The notes: a model not told the origin generated them from the letters alone. 64,000 nucleotides of DNA from JAJPHW01 sp963799065 (GCA_963799065.1 CAWCVJ010000001.1:1240001-1304000), one strand, 5' to 3'. Shown: positions 43,840-52,035, numbered from the stretch's first letter. Translations and numbers: made by a program.

Positions 43840-44334
43840 CTAGTTGCCGATCGGGGCGATCGCCTGGCAAGTCGCAACCGTCGCATACGCGCCAGCCGCC
43901 GGAGTTACGAAGCGAACCACGTTGTCAGAGGTCGTGCAGAAACCCTTCACACCGGTCGTGTTCAGCGTGGTAGGCTGGCCGTTGGCCACGAAGTCCGTCG
44001 TCGGAGGCCCGCCAAATGCCAACTCGCCAAAGGTGTATCCGCTCTTGGTGCCAGCCGCAAGCACTTGATCGATGATGCAAGCAGTCGCAACGGCAGGGGT
44101 GCAAGGATTCGCACCGCCCAGGTTGGCGATAGCAGCAGAATAGCCTTGTGTCGGATACGCGGTCTGGTACTGAATTTCCGCAGTGTCGACCGTGCGCAAC
44201 GACGCGGCAGCGGACGATTCGTTGGCTGCAATACGTGCGCGCAGCAGGTTAGGAATGGCGATGGCGGCGATAATCAGAATAATCGCGACCACGATCAAAA
44301 GCTCGATCAGTGAAAAGCCCTTTTGTTTCTTCAT
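43840..44334 (-). CDS. Type IV pilin (PilA-like), tandem copy 1
   Basis: 164 residues starting MKKQKGFSLIELL, with canonical prepilin leader, Glu5 and hydrophobic helix. The frame is open 20 codons further upstream, but ATG 44334 is preceded by AGAGGG and gives the short leader expected for type IVa pilins. Nearly identical to the pilin at 43169, with the two genes 671 bp apart start to start. A strong terminator follows. It may be the major pilin of the system assembled by the pilB/C/M/N/O genes downstream. Confidence 0.9.
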   Translation of the reverse strand: MKKQKGFSLIELLIVVAIILIIAAIAIPNLLRARIAANESSAAASLRTVDTAEIQYQTAYPTQGYSAAIANLGGANPCTPAVATACIIDQVLAAGTKSGYTFGELAFGGPPTTDFVANGQPTTLNTTGVKGFCTTSDNVVRFVTPAAGAYATVATCQAIAPIGN

Positions 44335-44797
44335 GTGTAATCCCTCTTCTCCGTTTAGCAAGGTTTTGGTCTCAGTGACCTGATTGGCCTTCATATTCGC
44401 ATTTTACCCGCCACACCTCCAGATAACTAAAGTGTAGCCTTGGCTCCGCTATTTCCTTTGTTTGCTTGACGCAGTCGCGCGCAAGTCACTTCATCCATTT
44501 TCGATGCGCCTCGCAGAACGATCCGGCTGCCATTTTGTGTCACTCCGTTGACGCCCCGCGTCAGGTCGAAATTTCCCAGATGGTTCTCCGGAAGCACACT
44601 CCACATAGCGAAAGAACGCGCCGACCGGCCATTCTTGCACCTCCTCGTACCTATGGCGAAGTTTCGTATCAGGATTAAGGGGTTGCTCCGAAAGGGTTCC
44701 TGTTGGACGACCGCTATACGACCGCCAGGGTTCGTATAGGGGGTGCCTTCAGACGCGAAAAAAATGAAGAGAGCCGCACGCCGGGCAGAATGAAAGT
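44335..44797. other. Intergenic region without supported gene
   Basis: 463 nt between pilin copy 1 and secG. A minus-strand open frame crosses it (down to 44427) but reads through secG in another register, has no ribosome site and shows no recognisable protein. The bases next to the pilin should contain its promoter; I see no convincing sigma-54 type -24/-12 element. Confidence 0.5.
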
Positions 44798-45127
44798 TTA
44801 CTTTTGGCTGGGCGCCGTCGGCTGCGTTGCGGGAGTCGCTGGTTGGGTCTTCATCTGCGTCGTCTTGATGCCGGAGAGCACCGAGTTCGTCCCAGTCTTG
44901 CGCGAAGCAATGATCGACAGTGTGATCGAGGTCACCATGAAAATGACGGCTGACCAGGTCGTCGCCCGCGACAGTGCCGTGGCCGCGCCGCGTGGGCCAA
45001 ATGCCGTCTGGCTGCCCATGCCGCCAAACGCCGCCGCGATATCGCCGCTTTTGCCGCTCTGCAGGAGCACAACAATGATTAAGAAGAAGCAAACAATAAT
45101 ATGAACCAGTGTAATCAGAGTGACCAT
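44798..45127 (-). CDS. secG: Preprotein translocase subunit SecG
   Basis: 109 residues. Two membrane segments (LVHIIVCFFLIIVVLLQSG and TTWSAVIFMVTSITLSIIAS) flank the conserved loop GKSGDIAAAFGGMGSQTAFG. The frame extends upstream, but ATG 45127 starts the family N-terminus. The C-terminal tail is rich in Thr, Gln, Pro and Ala. SecG assists SecYEG in protein export. Single gene here, with no tpiA beside it. Confidence 0.92.
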   Translation of the reverse strand: MVTLITLVHIIVCFFLIIVVLLQSGKSGDIAAAFGGMGSQTAFGPRGAATALSRATTWSAVIFMVTSITLSIIASRKTGTNSVLSGIKTTQMKTQPATPATQPTAPSQK

Positions 45128-45152
45128 GTCGAAAGATTCCTGTCCGTCAAGT

Positions 45153-45179
45153 GAGCGGCAGACGCGCCGCTCTTTTATT
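45153..45179. promoter_or_regulatory. GC-rich hairpin in the secG leader
   Basis: Inverted repeat GAGCGGC / GCCGCTC with a 6-nt loop, 26 nt upstream of the secG start, followed on the plus strand by TTTTATT. It looks like a terminator for plus-strand transcription into this intergenic gap or a structure in the secG 5' leader. No regulatory family recognised. Confidence 0.35.
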
Positions 45180-45324
45180 GTAACCGAAGGTAAACCTTCC
45201 AGGTGATTCACCTGACCGCGATGCCATAACCACCCTCCTGCTGCGGAAGGCCGAGCACGGCGGTAACTTGGCGAGGTTACGCCGCCTATGCAAACATCAA
45301 CCCACTACAAGGAGACACGGGACA

Positions 45325-46185
45325 ATGAACACAGGCAAAAGTTTCTATCTGGCGGCGGCTTTAGCGCTCGCGCTGGCAACCGTAGGCTGCGGAGCGAATG
45401 GCGGACACGGCGACGGCACCGCGACCAATGGTCCGAATGCGCCGCAAAACGATTTTGCCGGAGCCTGGGAGTTTGTGTTCACGTCCGTGGCTTATCCGCA
45501 AGGCGCCGCAGGCGCCACGTCCGGCGGAAACATCTTTCTGGTCGACACCATCATCACTCAAAACGGCAGCGCACTCTCGTCCTCAGGGACGCAAGTGCAG
45601 TTGGCGTCGTTTCTACCCAAAGGGACAAGCGGCTCCGCGAGCACAGGCCAATTCGCGCCGGTGGGATTGTGCAATCAGTTGGGCACGGGAAGCTCCGTCA
45701 CCGGCGAGGCGCAGACCCACGGTACTCAGGGCATGTCTGCGGAGTTCTCCTTCAATTTGGGCGGAGTGGTTTATAACGGCACCGTTTTCGTAAACCCCGA
45801 CGGAACCCTTACCGGAACTTACACGGGCGGAGCGGGTGCATGCGGCGGCGATGCCGGCTACATCAATGCCACCGGCATTCAACCTCTCTCCGGAACCTAT
45901 AACGGAGTGTTGGGCCCTTACGGCTCGGTCACGACGACCTTCAAAGAGTCCAGCAATTATGCCTTGAATGTCACCGGCATTCCGTCGGTTAAACTGACCG
46001 GCTCGACCGTGGGCAACATCGGCATGGTGACGGGTACGGTCAATGGCTCAGCGGCTAATCTGTGGGTCTATTACGATTCGACCGGGACCTACGCCAGCAG
46101 CTTTTTGGCCAGCGGATCAAGCTTGACCGGACCGGCTTTCATCGTCTACGACGCCAGTACCTTCACCTTCTACGGATTGTTGTGA
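45325..46185 (+). CDS. Secreted lipoprotein, hypothetical
   Basis: 286 residues. Signal peptide with lipobox (YLAAALALALATVGC, Cys near 20), then a Gly/Asn-rich linker and a repetitive beta-rich body (GGVVYNGTVFVNPDGTLTGT, VTTTFKESSNYALNVTGIPS, TVGNIGMVTGTVNGSAANLW). AAGGAG lies 10 nt before ATG 45325; a longer frame from 45268 is not needed. Similar proteins are frequent in Acidobacteria. Function unknown, probably outer-membrane surface. Confidence 0.72.
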   Translation: MNTGKSFYLAAALALALATVGCGANGGHGDGTATNGPNAPQNDFAGAWEFVFTSVAYPQGAAGATSGGNIFLVDTIITQNGSALSSSGTQVQLASFLPKGTSGSASTGQFAPVGLCNQLGTGSSVTGEAQTHGTQGMSAEFSFNLGGVVYNGTVFVNPDGTLTGTYTGGAGACGGDAGYINATGIQPLSGTYNGVLGPYGSVTTTFKESSNYALNVTGIPSVKLTGSTVGNIGMVTGTVNGSAANLWVYYDSTGTYASSFLASGSSLTGPAFIVYDASTFTFYGLL

Positions 46186-46235
46186 AGGGCGAAGCGGGCA
46201 GTTCCGCTCGACGGCGAAATCCAGGCGGAGAATCT

Positions 46236-46320
46236 TGGTGCGGAAGGGGGGACTTGAACCCCCACGCCTTTCGGCGCCACCCCCTCAAGATGGTGTGTCT
46301 GCCAATTCCACCACTTCCGC
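46236..46320 (-). tRNA. tRNA-Leu (anticodon GAG)
   Basis: Read on the minus strand, 85 nt with 7-bp acceptor stem GCGGAAG / CTTCCGC, D-loop TGGTGGAATTGGCAGAC, anticodon stem CCATC / GGTGG with loop TTGAGGG (anticodon GAG), long variable arm (GCGCCGAAAGGCG region) typical of class II tRNA-Leu, T-arm GGGGGTTCAAGTCCCCC, discriminator A and encoded CCA. It decodes CUC and CUU. The accessory genes begin on its 5' side, downstream in window coordinates. Confidence 0.95.
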
Positions 46321-46416
46321 ACGGCAAAATCTCTTAAATCTTAACATGGGCTGAGTCAGGGCTTGGCCCAGTCTTGCCAGCAAAGGGCTTTCATGCGCGA
46401 GAACTCAGTCGCCCGG

Positions 46417-46445
46417 TTGACTCTCGTAACATGTATCGTTACACT
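46417..46445 (+). promoter_or_regulatory. Promoter of the higBA module with overlapping inverted repeat
   Basis: TTGACT (46417-46422), 17-nt spacer, TACACT (46440-46445). GTAAC (46426-46430) and GTTAC (46438-46442) form an inverted repeat inside the spacer and -10, a likely operator for autoregulation by HigA. The predicted start of transcription (about 46452) falls at the GTG start codon of higB. Confidence 0.55.
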
Positions 46446-46452
46446 ATGCGAA

Positions 46453-46731
46453 GTGATCGTAAGCTTCCGGCATCGGGGCATCGAAAGATTCTTCCGTGCC
46501 GGATCGAAAGCGGGCATTCAGCCCAAGCATGCCGATCGACTGCGCTTGCAACTGTTTGCGCTCGCCAATGCCAGGCGGGCGGGAGATATGAACGCTCCAG
46601 GATGGAAGCTGCATCCGCTGAGCGGTGACCTCAAAGATCACTGGTCAGTCAGCGTCAGCGGAAACTGGCGCCTGACGTTTAAGTTCGACGGCGAGGATGC
46701 CACCCTCGTCGATTATCAGGATTATCACTAG
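46453..46731 (+). CDS. higB: HigB/RelE-family toxin
   Basis: 92 residues and a very typical HigB: FRHRGIERFFRAGSKAGIQP at the start, ARRAGDMNAPGWKLHPLSGD in the middle and WSVSVSGNWRLTFKFDGEDA followed by DYQDYH at the end. It is a ribosome-dependent mRNA endonuclease. GTG 46453 gives the exact family N-terminus; the open frame from 46363 is not supported. The antitoxin gene follows after 9 nt, the toxin-first order usual for hig modules. Confidence 0.9.
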   Translation: MIVSFRHRGIERFFRAGSKAGIQPKHADRLRLQLFALANARRAGDMNAPGWKLHPLSGDLKDHWSVSVSGNWRLTFKFDGEDATLVDYQDYH

Positions 46732-46740
46732 GGGGGAATC

Positions 46741-47025
46741 ATGCCGATGCACAATCCACCACATCCCGGACTGGTTTTGCGCGAATACCTTGGGGAACTG
46801 GCCGTGTCTGCGGCAGCAGCACAGTTGAAGGTCACGCGCGTGACCCTGTCGCGGTTATTGAACGGCAAGGCTGGGATCTCCGCGCCCATGGCCCTCCGCC
46901 TAGCCGCCGCTCTGGGAACTTCTCCGGAACTGTGGATGAATATGCAGTCCCAGTACGACCTGTGGCGAGCTATGAAAGCGCGGCAGCCAGCAGTGCGTAG
47001 GTTTGCGCACGTTGCGGCGGGGTAA
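46741..47025 (+). CDS. higA: HigA-family antitoxin (XRE helix-turn-helix)
   Basis: 94 residues: HPGLVLREYLGELAVSAAAA, then helix-turn-helix QLKVTRVTLSRLLNGKAGIS and APMALRLAAALGTSPELWMN, all standard for HigA. AGGGGGG lies just before the ATG. It neutralises HigB and represses the operon, probably at the GTAAC-N7-GTTAC repeat. Confidence 0.9.
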   Translation: MPMHNPPHPGLVLREYLGELAVSAAAAQLKVTRVTLSRLLNGKAGISAPMALRLAAALGTSPELWMNMQSQYDLWRAMKARQPAVRRFAHVAAG

Positions 47026-47038
47026 GCCCAGCGTGGCT

Positions 47039-47185
47039 TCAATCGTCGACGAACGCGTCGCCGATCAGCCCTTCGCTCCACGCATCGGCTTCTCCTTCGT
47101 GCTGAGCGTCGCGAGCCATCTCACGATATTTCTCAGTGAGACTAGCCTGGGTGACGTCTTCGCTGGTTCCTAAGATGGATTTCAT
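47039..47185 (-). CDS. 48-residue acidic protein coupled to hicB
   Basis: Too short for most gene callers. Start ATG 47185 overlaps the hicB stop as ATGA, and the frame runs 48 codons to TGA 47039. The product is acidic and helical (TEKYREMARDAQHEGEADAW near the middle, ending LIGDAFVDD). Tight overlap and sensible composition argue that it is translated. No family recognised. It ends 13 nt from the convergent higA stop. Confidence 0.55.
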   Translation of the reverse strand: MKSILGTSEDVTQASLTEKYREMARDAQHEGEADAWSEGLIGDAFVDD

Positions 47186-47388
47186 ATCGTGATGTACTCC
47201 GTAGTCGCGAATGGAGCCGGGATACTTTCGCCATGCTCTCGGATGCCTTCAACGTGAAACTCGATGGCCTCGCGGATGAGTTCTTTGGCTTCTTCCAAGG
47301 TCTTGGCGGCGATGCCGAGGCCCGGCAGATCGGGAGCGTAAGCGCCCCAACCGGTCTCCGACTTTTCGTAAATCGCGAGATATTTCAT
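47182..47388 (-). CDS. hicB: HicB-family antitoxin
   Basis: 68 residues with the HicB partial RNase-H-like fold: YLAIYEKSETGWGAYAPDLP, GLGIAAKTLEEAKELIREAI, EFHVEGIREHGESIPAP. There is no C-terminal DNA-binding domain, as in the short HicB subtype. Its ATG overlaps the stop of a decayed hicA (ATGA), the natural hicAB junction. With the toxin gone, it may be a relic or an antitoxin for other HicA proteins. Confidence 0.85.
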   Translation of the reverse strand: MKYLAIYEKSETGWGAYAPDLPGLGIAAKTLEEAKELIREAIEFHVEGIREHGESIPAPFATTEYITI

Positions 47389-47480
47389 TTCAGCCCTGCC
47401 TGCTTAAGGATATTGTTCAGTGTTCCTGGAGGAATGTCCAGTGACGGCTGTCCTGCGACCATGCCAGTCTGTTGGCGTCA
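47385..47480 (-). pseudogene. hicA: Decayed hicA toxin (3' remnant)
   Basis: Directly upstream of hicB the minus strand reads QPSLDIPPGTLNNILKQAGL plus Lys-stop, which is the C-terminal end of HicA/YcfA-type toxins, in the register that gives the ATGA junction. Only about 31 codons remain: an in-frame TGA stands at 47478-47480, and the catalytic Gly-Ser-His segment is missing (only RQQTG is seen). Upstream bases read LAKIYGAV in another register, possibly an earlier piece. Non-functional as toxin. Confidence 0.5.
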
Positions 47481-47564
47481 CGAACGGCGCCATAGATCTT
47501 GGCCAGTGTACAATCCATATTTCCAGATCCCGCCGGTAATCCATTTCAGAGAGTGATTTTGTAT

Positions 47565-49553
47565 ATGGTCCAGCTAAAGCCACAGCTTGTTCTGAGCAAG
47601 ATGGTCGATGATTTTGTGAAGGCGGGCGAAGGCCTATTCACTTCCCCGCCGCCGACCTCGGTGTCTCGCGAGAAGGGCATGTATGTTTATTTGTACGGCA
47701 AGCTGTCCAAGCGCCTTTCCTCCACCCTAGCAGTTGACCGAGAGGTGCTAATCCTCTTTACGAATTTCGAAGAGCAGCAGCAGCGAACCATCAAGACAGC
47801 TAAAGAGTTAATTCAGGCATCGAATGGTCGATTGGAGTCGACTATCGTGGTCATCGTCCATGCAGATTCTGAGGGCAATTCGAAGCTAAAGAATTGGGGC
47901 AGAAACGTCGGCCTATCTGTGTTACCCGTCTACGCCCAAGCGTGCCCCAGCAGACCTGAGGAAATTGAGCGTCTCCTCAGCCAGGAGCTCTTCAGCCACG
48001 ATCCGTTCGATGTTACGGGGCCGGTCTCTGACGACGATAACTTCTTTGGCCGTCGCAATGAAGCCCACGATCTGGCGCGCAAGCTTCAAAGCGGGCAGAT
48101 TCGATCAATTTTGGGGATACGGAAAATCGGTAAGACTTCGGTTATCAACCGCATTATCAGCGACGCAAAGGCGAACTACGACTGCTACAGCATCATGCTC
48201 GATTGCTCCCGCGATGACATCTGGTCGCTCAATGCCGAGCAATTAATGTGCGCGTTGACCGACGCCCTACGGGCGGCGAAGGAATCACCTACGCGATATT
48301 CGGTTGTTGACCCGACTCCAAGGCAGGCAACACTGGCTCAGGCATCTAAAGAACTCCTGGATTCGGTAAAGGAAAGCGACAAGCCAATCATCTTTTTTGC
48401 GGACGAGATTGACTACGTTACTCCCGGCAGTCCGACCGCCGCTCATTGGCGACAGAACTTTAATCCATTTTGGCGAAATATCCGCGCGGTATACCAAGAA
48501 GCGAGCCGTGATTCGAAGCCGTTCTCGATGCTCATTAGCGGCGTGTCCAGCAAGTGGTTCTCAGTCGAGTCGATTGACGGGGTCGAAAACTCGGCGCTCG
48601 CGCTGGTGCCTGAGGAATATCTAAGTCACTTGCCTCGCGGGGCCAGCGTCGCAATGATAAAGAAAATGGCGCGTTCAGCCGGGCTGATTTTTGGAGAAGA
48701 GGCTTCTTCGATCATTGCCACCACCTGCTGCGACATGCCCTACTGGATTCGGAAGGCATGCTCTTACATACACAGACATATTGAGATGTCAGCGCGACCA
48801 GCCACGGTGTCGGCGTCTCAGACGGCCATGTACGTAAACTCGTTCGTGGAGGCAGAGGGCGACACGATTGCCCAAGTGGCGATAAGTCACTTGTTCCGGG
48901 TGTATCCAGAGTTGGAGGGCCCTTACCTGAAACTCTTGAAAGGCGGGGAGACGGCCTCAGAGGTCAAGAAAAAATATATTCATGTTCTTGATAATTACGG
49001 CCTCCTTTCGCAGAAAGACGGCACCCACACACGAAACATGATCAAGGCTGGAATGGAGCTGCGTCTGGAGCAGTCGTCGATGCGGGATGCCGAGGCGCAG
49101 CTAACCTCGCCGGTTGCTGACAGCGCTAGCGCCGAGAGCTTCGACCGATGGGGCGACGATCTCGCCGTAATCAACAAGACGCGTAATGTTCTAGAGAAAA
49201 AGCTGAGACAAATCGCGATTAACTTTTTGAGGGCAGACGTACTGACTGATAAGTCCAAGGGAAACGTCAAGTCCAGACTTGCTCAAGCTCTGCCAACGGA
49301 GCAGCGGGCTAAGTTTGACCAGCTTTCAGCTGACGAACTGATCGAGAAATTCAACTGGTCAGACCTGGTTGCTTTCGTAAAACGCGAATGGCGGCTATTT
49401 CAGGGGTTATTCGGCGACCGAAACCAATTCGACCTTCAGTCGGCGGTAATAAACGACAGGCCGGACGCGCACGCTAAGGACCTTGACGCCGCCGACTTTG
49501 CTCTGTACCGCCGCGCGCTGAAGTGGATGAACGACAAAATTAGCGCCGTCTGA
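47565..49553 (+). CDS. Multidomain P-loop ATPase with C-terminal HEPN-like domain, candidate defence protein
   Basis: About 662 residues. (1) Residues 1-150: unrecognised alpha/beta domain (REVLILFTNF, ESTIVVIVHADSEGN). (2) Residues 155-400: AAA/STAND-type NTPase with FFGRRNEAHDLARKLQSGQI, Walker A GIRKIGKTS (about 193-201) and Walker B IIFFADEID (about 280). (3) Residues 430-510: winged-helix-like segment (LKLLKGGETASEVKKKYIHV). (4) Residues 550-662: helical domain resembling Swt1/HEPN types with a late R-x3-H (NDRPDAHAKD). ATG 47565 is used; the frame runs back to TTG 47499. Standalone between toxin-antitoxin remnants and a beta-oxidation gene. Role in phage defence is inferred from architecture and location, not shown. 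Confidence 0.7.
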   Translation: MVQLKPQLVLSKMVDDFVKAGEGLFTSPPPTSVSREKGMYVYLYGKLSKRLSSTLAVDREVLILFTNFEEQQQRTIKTAKELIQASNGRLESTIVVIVHADSEGNSKLKNWGRNVGLSVLPVYAQACPSRPEEIERLLSQELFSHDPFDVTGPVSDDDNFFGRRNEAHDLARKLQSGQIRSILGIRKIGKTSVINRIISDAKANYDCYSIMLDCSRDDIWSLNAEQLMCALTDALRAAKESPTRYSVVDPTPRQATLAQASKELLDSVKESDKPIIFFADEIDYVTPGSPTAAHWRQNFNPFWRNIRAVYQEASRDSKPFSMLISGVSSKWFSVESIDGVENSALALVPEEYLSHLPRGASVAMIKKMARSAGLIFGEEASSIIATTCCDMPYWIRKACSYIHRHIEMSARPATVSASQTAMYVNSFVEAEGDTIAQVAISHLFRVYPELEGPYLKLLKGGETASEVKKKYIHVLDNYGLLSQKDGTHTRNMIKAGMELRLEQSSMRDAEAQLTSPVADSASAESFDRWGDDLAVINKTRNVLEKKLRQIAINFLRADVLTDKSKGNVKSRLAQALPTEQRAKFDQLSADELIEKFNWSDLVAFVKREWRLFQGLFGDRNQFDLQSAVINDRPDAHAKDLDAADFALYRRALKWMNDKISAV

Positions 49554-49586
49554 AGCAAAGAATCTGAAACTCTCGTCAGCTATTCT

Positions 49587-52005
49587 CTAATTCCTTAGCG
49601 TCTTCCCGGTTTTCAGCGTGTACTGAATTCTCTCTTGCGTTTTCTTTTCGCCGCAGAGGGATTTGAAGCCTTCGCGCTCCAGGTCGAGGATGTACTGTTC
49701 GCTGACCGGCGTTCCCGGCGTTACGTTGCCGCCGCAGAGAACCTCGGCGATCTTAGTCGCTAGCTTTACTTCGTATTCGGTGATGTAGTCTCCCTGCCGC
49801 ATAATATGGACGCCGAGTTTCAGCGCGGCGAGGACGTTTTCTCCCGGCGCGGGGATATCGGTGCGCGGCTGCGGCGGCTCGTATCCGGCGCGAACCAGCT
49901 CCATGGCGCGCTCTTTGCCGTCAGCCAGAAGGCGATCGCGGTTCATCGTAATGTTGTCTGAAGAAGACAGGAATCCCAATCCCCGCGCTTCTTGCGCCGA
50001 AGTTGCGACCTTCGCGGTGGCGATGAGTTTCGAAGGCTTTCTTCATCGCTTCCATTAATTCGACGGACTCGCCTCGTCCACCGGGACGAATCGTTGCGGC
50101 ACTATCGACCGAGCGCAGCAGCATCTCTTTGCAGCCACCGCCGCCGGGGAGCAGTCCCACGCCGACTTCGACCAGTCCGGTATAGAGTTCGGCGTGCGGT
50201 TGCCGCGCCGCCGCGTGCAGAGAAAGCTCGGTGCCTCCGCCGAGACATAATCCGAACGACGAGACGACGACTGGCTTCGGCGAAAATTTTATCGCCTGCG
50301 TCATGCCCTGGAACTGCCGGATGACGAGATCGACCTCGTCCCACTCTTCGTCTTGCACGGCCATGAGCAGCATCATCAAATTCGCGCCGACGGAAAAGTT
50401 CGTGGCGTCGTTGGTGATGACGAAGCCGTCGAAGTTGTCGCCTGGTCCGCCGGGCTTGAGCGTCTGGGTGATGAGCGTCATGATGTCGGCGCCCAGCGTG
50501 TTCATCTTGCTATGGAACTCGATGCAGCCGATGCCGTCGCCGACATCGACCAGCGATGCGCCCGCGTTCTTCTTTACGACGTGCGTTTTCTTCGCGGCGG
50601 CCACCGACCAGACTCCGGGCGGAACATCGACGTTCATATAAGTCCCGCCAGCGACATCGAAATACGCCTTGCCGGAGTGTGTCTTGGGGACGTCTTTGAA
50701 CCAGGTCGTCGCGCCCTCGCTGAGCAGCTTCTCAACGTTCGCCGCTATGGGATGCCCCTCGGCTTTCATGCGATCAACGGTGGCTTTAACGCCGACCGCG
50801 TCCCATAGTTCAAACGGACCGAACTCCCAGTTGAAACCCAGGCGCATACCGCGATCGATATCGACAACCGTGTCGGAAATCTCCGGAATGCGGTTGGCGC
50901 AGTAGGTCCAAAGATCGGAGAGCGCGGCCCACAAAAACGCCCCAGCCTTGTCGCCCTTCTGTCCGCCGCCGTCCATGCCCAGCAACATGCGAACGCGCGG
51001 GCCGGTTTCTTCTAAATTCTTGGCGAGATCGAGCGCGGCAAACTTTGGCTTCTGTCGCGGACGATACTCGAGAGTTTTCCAATCGAGGCCCAGGCGGTCG
51101 TCTCCTTGCGCTTTTTTGTAGAAGCCGCCTTTGGTTTTGTCGCCGAGCATTTTGCGCTCCAGCATTTGCTTGTAGAACGCGGGCAGCGCGAGCTCGCTGC
51201 GCTCATCCTTTACGTTCTGCGTCATGTTGGCGACGACGTGGCCGAGGATGTCGAGGCCGACCATATCGATAGTGCGGAAGGTCGCCGACTTGGGCCAGCC
51301 GAGAACTTGTCCGGTGAGCGCATCGACTTCTTCGATGCTGAAATCCATCTCTTGCATGAGGCGCATCACGTTGAGCACGGAAAACGTTCCGATGCGATTG
51401 GCGATGAAGTTGGGCGTGTCCTTGGCTACGACAACGCCCTTGCCGAGATGGATATCGCAGAAGCGGGAGACCGCGTCCATGGCGGCGCGATCGGATTCCG
51501 GCGTCGGAATCAGTTCCAGCAGGCGCATGTAGCGCGGCGGATTGAAGAAGTGCGTGCCAAACCACGCGCGCCGAAAGTCGTCGGAAAATCCTTCGGCAAT
51601 CTTGCCCACGGGCAGGCCGCTGGTATTGGTCGTGACAATCGTGCCCGGCTTGCGAATGGCTTCGACCTTGCGCAGCAGCGCGCGCTTGATCTCAAGATTC
51701 TCAACCACGGCCTCGATGACCCAATCGACTTCGGCGATGCGTCCGAGATAGTCGTCGAAGTTGCCGGGAGTAACGTAGCGGCTCAAGGATGCGTCCATGA
51801 AGGCGGCAGGCTTTGACTTCTTCGCCGCTTCGAGGCCCGCGATCGCGATGCTGCTGCGCCCGGCGCTTGGCGTCGCTTGAGCGGCGTCTGGCGGAACAAT
51901 ATCGAGCAGATAACTGGGCACGCCCGCATTGGCAAAATGCGCCGCGATGCGAGCCCCCATCGTGCCCGCCCCCAGAATTGCGACCTTATGAATTTGTTTG
52001 CTCAA
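49587..52005 (-). pseudogene. 3-hydroxyacyl-CoA dehydrogenase / enoyl-CoA hydratase fusion, frameshifted
   Basis: Beta-oxidation enzyme of about 800 codons with NAD-binding domain first (VAILGAGTMGARIAAHFANA; TNTSGLPVGKIAEGF; GTHFFNPPRYM) and crotonase domain later (FVITNDATNFSVGANLMMLL; SFGLCLGGGTELSLHAAARQ). Start TTG 52005 has GGAGG 7 nt upstream. One extra base near 50025-50028 breaks the frame: the first register ends in nonsense at 49921, while the next register continues the family sequence (GFLSSSDNITMNRDRLLADG ... LGVHIMRQGDYI) from about 50024 to the stop at 49587. Either a recent mutation or a sequencing error; the rest looks intact. It probably worked with a thiolase encoded elsewhere. 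Confidence 0.82.
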
Positions 52006-52035
52006 GCGACGGCCTCCGTATGTGAGTGGTGCAGG

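Noticed and set aside
42897..44480. Sigma-54 promoters upstream of the pilin genes
   Set aside because: No acceptable TGGCAC-N5-TTGCA-like element upstream of any of the three pilins on reading the sequence.
44427..45092. 221-codon minus-strand frame across secG and the region below it
   Set aside because: It reads secG in a wrong register; the part beyond secG (44427-44606) has an ATG but no ribosome site or family resemblance.
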